The position numbers and the translations under genes are program-made. The notes beneath the pieces are model-generated. The model worked only from the letters and a program-made list of their open reading frames with translations, searched no databases and was not told where the DNA came from. Below, piece after piece: positions 37,536 through 47,225 of a stretch of DNA of 64,000 nucleotides (position 1 is its first letter; every line of letters begins with the position of its first letter). This stretch comes from Punctularia strigosozonata HHB-11173 SS5 (taxonomy: Eukaryota > Basidiomycota > Agaricomycetes > Corticiales > Punctulariaceae), in NCBI RefSeq assembly GCF_000264995.1, contig NW_006767433.1, forward strand, positions 1,272,876-1,336,875, in the 5' to 3' direction.

Positions 37536-37855
37536 TGCTCTATATGCAGGTGAAAACTCGAGCCAAACTCACGTATGCGCGTACATGAACTCACAACCAA
37601 GCAGTCGTGACAGTGAAGCACCGGTACTGGTGGGCCTGACTTCAACGGAACAAGCGTCGCCTGACAGGAGGGGTGCTCACAGAGGCTGTTCGACAGGATG
37701 TTCTTCTACTTCACCGCGACAGTATGTCGGCGTGGTTGTTGGCGACGAGCCTGAGAGACGCATTAGTGGCGGCTGGCAGGCATGTGATACACTGAATGTG
37801 GGCATCTTACTCTGTCACCACTGACAGAAGACCGTCTGCTGTATACACTCACTCG
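37536..37855. promoter_or_regulatory. divergent intergenic of F-box-like gene and EMC7
   Basis: 320 bp between two divergent start codons. It must hold both promoters. No distinct motif is recognised. Confidence 0.4.
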
Positions 37856-38921
37856 AATGTTCAGGTCTTTTGTTTCCGCCTGCCTGCTGAGGTGTGTCTT
37901 GTGCTCGGACAAGGGAGTGTAATGGCTCAGATGGATACAGCTTTGTAGGCTCAGCTCTTGCCATAGACATCACCGGCAGGATCAACTGGAATGACGTCTG
38001 CCCGGGTGCGCCGTTGTATCTACTCCTCACAAGGAGGCCATCCACTCACGCTCATCTCCTGGCAGACATCGCTGCCCTCGGTCACGCAAAAGCTGTACTA
38101 GACGACGGATATACCCACTACGGTGGCATCACGCGAGATGGACACTTCACCATGTACGTCCCCACCCAGCCGCATCACCATGCCTTACCGAGCGATCTCT
38201 CGATCACAGACCGAACGTAGAACCGGGAACATACCTCCTATCCATATTAGCTCATGACCATGCATTTGACAAGGTACGCGAACCACCGAAACACCGGGTC
38301 CGCTCTCCTTCCTTTACTCATTCACGAATCTCAGCTGCGCATCGACGTCCCCGCCGCAGACGGGTCCGAGTCGCTGCCCGAAGTGCGCCCCTACATCCCG
38401 GGCACGGTCATTTCCAACTCGGCCGCGTCGCTCGCGTCGGTGCCGCTTCTCGCTTACCCGCCCACGCTCGCCGCCAAGCGGCGGAACGACTACTTCGTCG
38501 AGCGCGAGAGCTTCAACTTGGTCGGCATGTTCCAGAACCCGATGATGATGATGATGGCCGCCGCCGGGGTCCTCATGCTCGCTACACCGTACCTCATGGT
38601 GAGCACACATGCGCACTTTCCAGTGGGTGGGGAACTGGACGTTTGTTGACGTCGTGCATTCAGAAAAACATGGACCCCGACTCGCTGAAAGAGTTCAACG
38701 AGCGCCAAGCCCAAGTTGCGAATATCCAGAGTTCGTTGCACAGCGGGGACATCAGGGGAGGGTGAGTTCGGCGCTATTTTTTCGGCGTATTCCGCAAGTG
38801 CCGACATTGGAATAGATTGTCCGCTCTCATGGATGTGGGCGGCGCCGGCGCGAAAGGACCAGAATCCGCACCTGCCAACCCCGGCGTGAAGAGCAGGCCC
38901 GGCAAGGGCAAGCGTAAATAG
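37856..38921 (+). CDS. emc7: ER membrane protein complex subunit 7
   Basis: EMC7 is a single-pass subunit of the EMC insertase, which places transmembrane segments into the ER membrane. Its lumenal part is a beta-sandwich. Exon 1 encodes a signal peptide (MFRSFVSACLLRCSALA), joined in phase to IDITGRINWNDVCPGAPLYL. The sandwich continues with AVLDDGYTHYGGITRDGHF and GTYLLSILAHDHAFDKLRID. The conserved membrane-proximal block is YFVERESFNLVGMFQNPMMM, followed by a transmembrane segment (AAAGVLMLATPYLM). The cytosolic tail has NMDPDSLKEFNERQAQVANI and a basic end (KSRPGKGKRK), as in the family. The first exon is short and its donor (GTGTCT) is not ideal, so the start is inferred from the signal-peptide fit. 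Confidence 0.84.
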
Positions 38922-39367
38922 ACGAGGGAGCTGTATAGTACATATTCTACAATGCTATGGATACAGGAGGTTGCGATCGCAGAATTGCTGATCGACTATG
39001 TGTCCAGGCGAGATATGGGCTGGATCCGATCCCCAAGCTACCTTCCCCTTCCAGAACGGAGCCTCTGTTCAGCATTCACTGAGGTTGGACGGGGCCTGTG
39101 ATAGATTGAGGACTGGACACTCCGTTCGGCGCTTCCTTGCTGATCTGCGTTTTACCGTACTCGAGCGCACGCCGCAGGACGGCGTTTCTGACGGATTGAT
39201 TCTGTCAGCGGCGCGGGCGGGGCGTTGCCCAGAATATAGGCAGTGGCGCACGAACCTCTGTTTATACTGTGCAAGCAGTGCATGGACGTTGCTGAAATCA
39301 GAATGCGACGTCTCCAAATTTACCCTTGAGACGCGGAAGATGGAATGCCAGTTAGAGAGAGACAGTA
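38922..39367. other. convergent intergenic, no gene recognised
   Basis: About 450 bp between the EMC7 stop and the end of the small leftward gene. Nothing beyond 3' UTR sequence is expected or visible. Confidence 0.5.
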
Positions 39368-39751
39368 CTATGAGTACATATCATCAGATTCGAGCGGGAG
39401 TATAACAGACCTGTCGTCACCGGCTGCGGCCTGGGTCGTCTCGATGATGTACATCTTGTCGTTCTCCTGCGCCTCCCCCGCGCCGGGCGCATCGGCGACC
39501 TTGACGCCCGTCACGGCGAGCGAAGACGAGATGCTCTTCACGCCCGGGTTGATGGGGTCCGCCGGGTCGTAGTCGAGTATGAGCACCTGCTCGTCCGGGT
39601 GGCGCGGGAGGAGCATCATCGGCGAGTCGTCCGCATAGTTGTATTCTATCGCTGGGTGCGAGAACGAGGAGACTGTTGCTGAGGAGCCTGCGGCCGGGGC
39701 CGTCGGATGCGAGACGAGGATGTAGCACGGTGGTTGGCCGTTGGAAGCCAT
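39368..39751 (-). CDS. small conserved-looking protein, function unknown
   Basis: A 127-residue single-exon frame. It begins MASNGQPPCYILVSHPTAPA and continues with HPAIEYNYADDSPMMLLPRH, EQVLILDYDPADPINPGVKS and SSSLAVTGVKVADAPGAG, ending with NDKMYIIETTQ and an acidic tail. The alternation of hydrophobic strands and acidic loops looks like a real protein. Homologues with the same 'HPDEQVL-LDYDPA' core probably exist across Agaricomycetes, but that is a recollection, not a search. No transmembrane segment or signal peptide is seen. It is divergent from the CAP gene at a distance of 447 bp. Confidence 0.7.
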   Translation of the reverse strand: MASNGQPPCYILVSHPTAPAAGSSATVSSFSHPAIEYNYADDSPMMLLPRHPDEQVLILDYDPADPINPGVKSISSSLAVTGVKVADAPGAGEAQENDKMYIIETTQAAAGDDRSVILPLESDDMYS

Positions 39752-40198
39752 TTGGGCCCCAGGATCTGATGGGCGGCGACTGTCTCAGTGTTTGGCCAGC
39801 CTCTCTGCTCGCCGTTCCAGGCTCTTTTCTCGTCAACCGCGACGATGAACAGACACCAGAGGCGATGCCGCACCAGCCAACGTTGGGCTGATTGCTTGTT
39901 CCGTTCGCCATCACCCCGCCCATTCGGTTCCATGCCCCGTGAAATCACCGACTGTGGTCGCCCCTGGTCGCCCTGGGTTGGTCGCCCTCGAAACGCGTGA
40001 TGGTCTCATGAGACTCAAATAGCCCAGCGCCTCTTCTCTCCACTTCAATTATATCTTTCTCCTGGCGTGTTCCGTGTTCATCTTGCTGCTGCTGCTTGTG
40101 CTCTAGGTCTCCCGGATAGCGTACTCGAATCTGCGCCGACCAGCGCGCATACACTCATTCTCGCCACTTTCTTTTATTGTTGCTAATATCATCTCGAC
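39752..40198. promoter_or_regulatory. divergent intergenic upstream of CAP gene
   Basis: 447 bp between two divergent start codons. It holds the promoter and CT-rich 5' UTR of the secreted CAP gene. No distinct motif is recognised. Confidence 0.4.
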
Positions 40199-41755
40199 AT
40201 GACCCGTCTCTCGCCGCTCCTCACTATTGGTGTTGTCCTCGCTGCTGTCCAGGGTGGACTGGCTGGCCCAGCCTGCGCGAGTCGGAAGTGGGCCTCGCAG
40301 GAGGAATGCATCTTAGCGTGCAGTGGGCGCTGGGGATGGCCGGGTAGCGCGATGGGTAGCGACCCTTGGGGGGTGGTGATGAAGCCGTCCTCGGATGATG
40401 ACATGGACGCGATTGCGTCGAAGGCTTGCGGAGCGACGGTCGCGCCTACATCGTCAGTGTTTAGCTTTATAACGTACGGACGTTGCTTGCTTAATTACAG
40501 AAGCAGATCCTCCGCGGCTCCTTCGTCTACCAGTCTTGTGCAGAACGTTGCACCCGACCCAACCTCGCTCCTCCTCGCGACCACCACCTCCGCGTCTTCC
40601 TCCGTGCTCTCCACCTCCAGCACGCTCTCGAGCTCTTCCCTTTCTAGCTCCTCTTCCTCCCGTGCCTCGTCTTCCTCGAGTTCTTCCGCAGCTCCTTCGA
40701 AGACGAGCAGTACGTTCTCTTCCGTCAAAACGAACCACGCGATCGCAACGCATTCCACAGCGTCTTTCACGCCCAAAGAGACGCCGACCACCACCTCTAG
40801 CACGCACAAGGAAACGCCGACCACCACCTCCACCCCGCCACCGGCTCCCACCACCACCAAGCCGCCGCACACGACCGCCGCGCCGACGACATCGAAGGCC
40901 GAGCCGACCTCGTCCGCGAGCTCCAACTCCGGCGGCTCTTCCAGCTCGGGCGGCTCCGTCTCCGCCGCGGAACAACAGGAGTACCTGGACGCGCACAACT
41001 CGATCCGCGCCCAGCACGGCGCATCCGCGCTCACCTGGGACGATACCCTCGAGGCCGCCGCGCAAAAGTGGGCGAACAACTGCGTGTTCAAGCACTCCGG
41101 AGGTACCCTCGGTCCGTTCGGCGGTACGTAAACAAAAGTTAACCCACTCCGTTCTACACATTACTCTCTCTGCCTGTTTGGGCGGGGGGGGGGGGGTGTA
41201 TATGCGTCGTTCCTTGCATCGTGTGCTCAACGAGTATGTTTCCACAGAAAACCTGGCTGCGGGAACCGGAGACGGCTACACCATCACCTCCGCCGTCAAG
41301 TCGTGGACGGACGAAGTCTGTAAGTCACCCCCGCGTCCTATTTTTGTACGATCGCACGCATGCTAAGGATCCCAATTTCATCTTTCCTCCAGCTCAATAC
41401 GACCCCAACAACCCACAGCCCAGCCACTTCACCCAAGTGGTCTGGAAGGCGTCCACCAAGGTCGGCTGCGCGCACGCGGACTGCAGCGGCATCTTCTCTG
41501 CCAGTTTCGGAGTGCGTATTTAGTTTTTATTCTTATTATTATTATTATTATCATTTCCTTCTTCCTTCCCTCCCCCATCTATAAACGCTCATGCTCCTCT
41601 CCTCCGTCCCTGCAGAAAGCCCACTTCCACGTCTGCGAATACCAGGTGCAGGGCAACGTCATCGGTCAATTTGCGTGCGTCTCCCCCCCTCCTTCTCGCT
41701 TCTCCCATACGCTCGGTGTACTGACGTAAAGTGCAGTCAGCAGGTACAGGCCTGA
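40199..41755 (+). CDS. secreted CAP/PR-1-like protein with Cys-rich N-terminal module
   Basis: CAP (SCP/TAPS) domain proteins are secreted. Fungal members bind sterols or fatty acids and protect cells from toxic hydrophobic compounds. A signal peptide (MTRLSPLLTIGVVLAAVQGG) leads to a short Cys module (CASRKWASQEECILACSGRW, GWPGSAMGSDPWG, KACG). A long Ser/Thr/Pro linker follows, likely O-glycosylated. The CAP domain begins YLDAHNSIRAQHGASALTWD and has WANNCVFKHSGGTLGPFG, ENLAAG, SHFTQVVWKASTKVGCAHAD, and HVCEYQVQGNVIGQFA. All are signature blocks including the conserved His and Glu residues. It ends QQVQA at TGA 41753-41755. One intron (about 41125-41248) contains a 13-G tract and another an ATT microsatellite. 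Confidence 0.88.
41184..41196. repeat. 13-base poly-G tract in intron
   Basis: Uninterrupted run of 13 G inside an intron of the CAP-protein gene. That intron, at about 120 nt, is roughly twice the usual length here. Confidence 0.88.
41529..41552. repeat. (ATT)n microsatellite in intron
   Basis: Several consecutive ATT units in an intron of the CAP-protein gene. Confidence 0.75.
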
Positions 41756-42362
41756 AACGGGCGTGTCGCCTTCTCGTTCATGTAGCATAAATTTACCCCC
41801 ACCCCGTTCGCCTTCCGCGGAGCATCTGCGATGCCGCTCGCCCTGTTCCTTATATACCCTACACTGTATCCATGAAATCTACGCGTTTCGGCGCTACTCG
41901 TTAGTGGAATGGACCGAAGGTAAAAATGCAGGGTCTGTTTGCTGTCGTCCCCATTCATACTCATAACTGCAGCGAGAGTGGGAGATGCGCGTTATGCGTT
42001 CGAGATATTTAGTTAATTACTACTATGCTACAATGATGGCCGTTCGTTCTGGAAGGGATCTGTACTGTAATGATGCGATGCTACTAGGCGGCGGTACGCT
42101 GTAACCGTAAAGGGGACGGATGAGCGGAGGCAGTTGGGACATGCGATGGAAGAACCAAACGTTAATGCGAATGCGAGAGAGCCAATAACTTATATATCGA
42201 TATCAGAAACGTTACCAAGTCCTCGATTAGCCGGGCGCGATTGTCCGAGGCGCAGCCAAATATTACTTTGTATCCAAGCGCAGAGAGCAATGTCCTATCT
42301 TCGAACTTTGGAATACAATTTCATCCTTGATGTTGGGGATACAGTCGTCGTCGCTGTTGTCG
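41756..42362. other. convergent intergenic, no gene recognised
   Basis: About 600 bp between the facing 3' ends of the CAP gene and ies1. Open frames are short. No gene is visible. Confidence 0.45.
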
Positions 42363-44553
42363 TCACTGCGGTTCGATACCGCCCGGCGCAGGATTTGGGG
42401 GCTCAGCCCTGTCATCATACAGCGTGAACTTGTCGCGCCACCTATCCAGAATCTGCAACCGACGAACTACGTATGACGTATCATCAGACTCGCAAATCTA
42501 CGATCGAGGTGATCAGACTCACTGTAGTCGGTGCGAACATGCTCGTCTGCGCTCTCGTCGTCAGAGTCCACAAGTGGGTCGGTCGTCGCGATGATATGCC
42601 ACGCATCTGTTACCAGAGAAATGAGCCGCCAGTCCCCAGCAGGTACGTAGATTCATGGACGACACACGTTGCAGCATCGTCCTGGGAGGAGGTGGCGGCG
42701 CATACTGCACCGGCACCGGCACGTTGTACGGCACAGCGGGCACGCCTCGAGATTGGCGCGATGACCGTTGACGCCGAATGCCCGGCCTTGACGGCGCATG
42801 ATGCGAATGCCCGTGTGCTTTCCGTTCCCGCTCGACGTAGGCATTATCCTGAGCATCCATCACGGGCTCCACCGGCTCCCTCTTCGCCACGACCTCGGGC
42901 GGAGCACCGTAAAACCGCTCTTCGTCATATTCGTCGCCCGAGATGGATGCATATCCCGAAACCGCTCCTGGCGGCAGGGCATCCTGTGACGTCGGCGTGG
43001 ACATACCGGCCGTTGGCGCCGTCGCGCGACCCTTCGACGACGGGCCCGCCTCACCTCTCGGGCGCAGATCGAGATTCTCAGGCGTAAAACCGCGATACGA
43101 GTTGCGCTGCCGCTTCGGCTTAGGCGGAGACGGTATCGGGGAGGATGCCTGCGCGCTGAGCCGACGCGCAGCCTCGGCGGATAGCGCCTCCAAACCCGTC
43201 AGCGGCGGCTGCTCGTCGGGCTCGTCGGGAACAGGCGCCTTGCGCTTACCCCTCCCCCTCCCGGCACCGCCGCCACGACCTCCCCGACGTGAAGGCTTGC
43301 CTGCACCGTCGCCAGCGACGCTCCCGCTGCGGCTCGCGATGCTGATGCTTGCGCTCGCGGTGTCGAGCTCACCGTCGTCGACCGTGCTCGCGCCGTCGCC
43401 GAGCACGCTCTCGTCATCCTCCGCACCGCCACGCGCAGGCTTGCCCGGCAGCTCGCCCTTTTCTCGGAAGAGCCGCCGCTTTTCCGCCATATCCGCACCC
43501 ATACGTTGCTCGTCCTCCGGGTCAACGTTCTCGGCCGCGGCTTCCGAGGCGGAAAGCGGGGCGAGCGGCGGGCATGCACGCGTGCCTGGGTCGTCGAACG
43601 GATTCGGCACGTTCGGCGTGCGGTAGGATTGGAGGTAGTGCCAGCAGAGCCAGAGGAAGACGCGCGCGCGCGAGGCGGAGGAGAGCGGGATGGGGGTGAA
43701 GAGATCTAGAAAATCGTATTGGGTGCCAGGCGTAAAGTGCAATTGGGCGACGGACTAGCGGCAAGGTGTCAGCGGGTTCATTAATGTGGCGCGTATAGTC
43801 AACAATTTAGGCTTACGGGTGAGTTGTTGGCAAGTACGAAGACGAGGTTGACGATGCTTGTGACATGTTTGCCGGATTTCTGTGGATAGTGAGGGGATGA
43901 TCGGGGTGATGTCGGTGACGGCGCGCTTACCTCAAGAGCGACTATGTCGGCGAGGGTGCTCGGAGGAGCCAGCTGTTCCGTTTCGGAAATGGCGGCTTTG
44001 AGTATATTCTTGATCCGCGGAGCGTCCTGAAGGTTCCCACCCGAGTCGTGCTGCATCAGCGCGGGCACGGGATGATACGAGCGCAAGTTGGTACGCGACT
44101 CCGGGACGACTGGCCTTAGCTGTCAACGGCAAACGAGCGTAGATCGAGGCGAGGCGACTCACAGCAGGCGGTGGTGTTGATACGCCCCACGTTGGCGAGT
44201 AAGGCTATTTTTGCAAAGTCAGTGGCAAAGCCGGGGCTCTCCTTCATCCGGTCTTTAAGCACGCGCGACGTGCGAGGGCTGGTGAAGAGCGCATTGACGT
44301 AGAGATCGCGGAAGGTAACGGGTGATCCTGCGGAGCGGCCGTCGAGGGTGGGATGGGGGTCGACGAAGGCGGCGGGGGCGGCGGGGTCGAAGATGAGGGC
44401 GAGGAGGTCGTACTGGATGTCGGCGCGGGTGAAGGGGGTGCCGTCGGGGTGACGGAGTGCGAAGCCCTTGCGATGGGCGACGGTGAGGAGGTTGGCGGGA
44501 TGGCTGGGCGCTGCCTTCCGGGGCTTGCTCACTGCGGAGGACGACGTGCTCAT
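42363..44553 (-). CDS. ies1: INO80 chromatin-remodelling complex subunit Ies1
   Basis: Ies1 is a fungal subunit of the INO80 nucleosome remodeller. The start at 44553 opens MSTSSSAVSKPRKAAPSHPA. Conserved blocks follow: FALRHPDGTPFTRADIQYDL, VTFRDLYVNALFTSPRTSRV, LKDRMKESPGFATDFAKIAL, LANVGRINTT, then LRSYHPVPALMQHD, LQDAPRIKNILKAAISE, KHVTSIVNLVFVLANNSP and TQYDFLDLFTPIPLSSASRA with RVFLWLCWHYLQ. The C-terminal half is disordered with an RGG-like basic patch (RRGGRGGGAGRGRGKRK). An in-phase intron near 42610-42660 joins it to an acidic segment (PLVDSDDESADEHVRTDY). A last exon encodes ILDRWRDKFTLYDDRAEPPN and the stop at 42363-42365. It is divergent from the mucin-like gene, with 254 bp between starts. 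Confidence 0.86.
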
Positions 44554-44807
44554 GGGTGTCGGAGTGAGCCCGGAGATGGAGCGACTGTCACATCGGTTCG
44601 GCGGACGGGAAGCGTCATGGTCTTGGAGTCGCAGGCCACGTGACGCCGACGCCGGCCACCCATGCAGCCTGCACGTGATCCGAGAAGCACCCTGTCAAGA
44701 ATAGGACGGAGGACATCAGCAGCGTCGCGGGGCGCACAGATGGACTGGCTCTTTCGCTTTCACCGACGTCGGGCGGATGCTGGTCGTCCTGGTCTTGCCC
44801 CTTTGAC

Positions 44808-46702
44808 ATGTTTCTGCTCCTTTTATTTTCTTTATGCGCTTTCCTCGCGCTCTCTTCCGCCCAGGCGAGCCCTAATGTCACTGCCGGCAACAGTGTGACG
44901 GACACGGAGACGATCCCGGCCAGCGGCCCTTCCGTGCACCTCTCCGAGACCGACCACTGGTCATGGTCTACGTCCAACAGCGCCGTATTTACCGCTGTGT
45001 CCGACGACCCGAACGCAAGTTTTGACGTGATACTACCTCGTATGTTGCGCCTAGTACTTGCTTGCATTTCTGCTAACACGACGATCGCGCAGTCAATACA
45101 ACGTCGCTCTCGGTGCTGGGTCCACCTCCAGCGCCCGGGGCTACTTATGGCGTTTGCGTAGACTGTCAGACCAATAGCTCCGCTGAATTCCAGACGGTCA
45201 CCATTTCCAACACCACCACGGATGCCCAGAACCAGACGACCCTCTTCTCCCTCCCGGTGGACCCCTCCACCAACCACACGCTTCTCGTCGTCAACATGGC
45301 CGCGACTCCCATCGCCTGGAGCTCCATTAAGGCTAACGTCTTAGCCGCCGAAGGTGCCCACCATCTCCCCATCTTCCGATCGCGCGATGCTAACAGCCGC
45401 CCTGATACGGTAGATGGCAGCAGCAGCACAGGATCTGGGCAAACAGGCGGTCCCCTCTCTCCCGCACCCGGCGGGGGCAACGATCCTTCCACAACCGCCA
45501 CCTCGGGAGATGCCACCACTACCCCCGCCCAAACCCAAACGGGAACTGGCGACGGAAGCGGGAGCGGAACCGGAACCGGACAGCCCACAAGCACCGCTCC
45601 GAACACATCAGGTGCCGCACAGCCCACCACGCCCGCCGGCGGTCCTACGACGGGCGCTTCTCCGACCCAATCCGGCAACCCGGGTGCCTCGAATCCATCT
45701 GGTTCGCCTGGTACTACCGCAGGCGTGACTTCAACGGGCACTGGTGCTGGGGCGACGAACGGTAGCTCGAACCCGACAGGTACAGCTACTAATGGAGGCG
45801 GCAACCAGAATCCTACGGGCACCGATGGCACCAGTGCTAGCCCTACAGGTACAGGCGCCAATGGACAACCCACAGGCACCAACGGTACAGGTTCTCCGAC
45901 TGGATCTAACGGCACCGGGACCAACGGCGGATCCAATCCTACCAGCACTGGCGCAGCCGGTACCGGTGGCGGATCAACGCCTACCTCTTCCGGTGCAGGT
46001 GGATCGACCACGTCTTCGGCTTCGTCGTCAACTCACAGCGGGGGAAACGGGTCCGGAAACGGCTCAGGTTCAGGCAAGGGTGGGAACGGCTCAGGAGGCG
46101 GATCTTCCCCCGACAAAAGTGACAACAACGGCGGCGGTGGCGGTGGCGGCCTCTCCAAAGGCGCTCTCGCGGGCATCATCGTCGCCGCCGTCCTCCTGCT
46201 CGTCTTGCTCCCGCTCGCCATCATCGCCTTCGTCCTCTACCGCCGCCGCCGCCAACGCCAAAACCAGCTCACGCGCGTGTCCTCCGCCACCGACTCGGAA
46301 ATGGCGCACCCGACGCCGTCCAACGCCTCCCTTCTCGCCGCCGTGAGCCGCATCGGCAGCGCCTCGTCCGTCTCCCCTCCTCCTCCGGCGATGTCCTACG
46401 GCACGATGAGCGAAACCGGCGGCGCGCCGCCGAGCGTCCGGAGCAGCTTCGGGCCTTCCTCGGCCTACGGCTACGCGCGCTCGGTCACGGCCTCCCCGCC
46501 TACGCGCACTATCACCCCGAGCCCCGTCGGCACCAAAGGGCGCACGATACCCTTTATCACGCGCTCCGTCAAGCCGCTCAGCGCGCGCCAAGCCGCTGAC
46601 CGTGAGTCGTTCGAAAGCCCCGGAGGGGAAGACCTTGGCCTCCTCGCGCCTCCGCAGCCCCCGCCCGCTGCGATAGGATACGATATGCCGAGAGCTATCT
46701 GA
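44808..46702 (+). CDS. mucin-like single-pass surface protein
   Basis: I recognise the architecture, not a family. A signal peptide (MFLLLLFSLCAFLALSSAQA) precedes an extracellular domain of about 160 residues with several N-glycosylation sites (NVT, NTT, NQT, NHT) and a Cys pair in GVCVDCQTNSS. This head may be a small beta-domain. About 260 residues of Gly/Ser/Thr/Asn/Pro repeats follow (GTGTGQPTSTAP, TGTNGTGSPTGSNGTG), a mucin-like stalk. A single transmembrane helix (LAGIIVAAVLLLVLLPLAI) ends in a basic stop-transfer cluster (YRRRRQRQ). The cytosolic tail of about 150 residues is Ser/Pro/Tyr rich and ends IGYDMPRAI. Two exons join near 45040 and 45093. The layout resembles fungal cell-wall stress sensors, but there is no WSC domain. 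Confidence 0.8.
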
Positions 46703-47225
46703 GCTGTAACGCACGGACCTGACTTCTATTCATTACGGACAATCGCATTCATTGACATTGCACTCGTTTGCTCCCCGGCGGATCGGAGCACCTTGTTATA
46801 TTTATAATTTCGTTATTCGACCTTCTATAGAGTAGATCGCCACTGTAGCCCTCAAAGCACCCACGTTCGTTAGGGAGTACGTATCCCATGTAGCCAGAGC
46901 CACCCAACTCAGATAATACAATCAGTGCTCGGAAATTCCGCACAGTCCATTATTCGTTGATACATGCACACACGAGATAGTAAGTATGTCAGAGGAAAGG
47001 CCCGAAAGACCGGAAGTATGAGCCCGAAGCAAGAGAGTGACGTGTTAAACGAACGTAACCAGAAAACGAGTGAGCGCGAATGCGAAACATTGACTAGCGA
47101 GGGTAGAATAAAAACAATGGATATCATACAATGGAGGTAACGGTATAATCCGATCGAATAACGTAGTATATGTAGTGACCCAAATGAAGGCAAGAATAAT
47201 CAGGAGAAACAAAGGCACCATCCTT
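46703..47225. other. convergent intergenic, no gene recognised
   Basis: About 520 bp, AT-richer than its surroundings, between the facing 3' ends of two genes. Consistent with 3' UTRs. No gene is visible. Confidence 0.5.

Noticed and set aside
42355-42385. GGTTCGATACC-like sequence considered as a tRNA B box.
   Set aside because: It lies across the last codons of ies1 and no A box or cloverleaf surrounds it.
45166-46011. Long Pro/Val-rich open frame on the minus strand inside the mucin-like gene.
   Set aside because: It mirrors the low-complexity Gly/Thr repeats of the plus-strand protein, which has signal peptide, helix and consistent exons.
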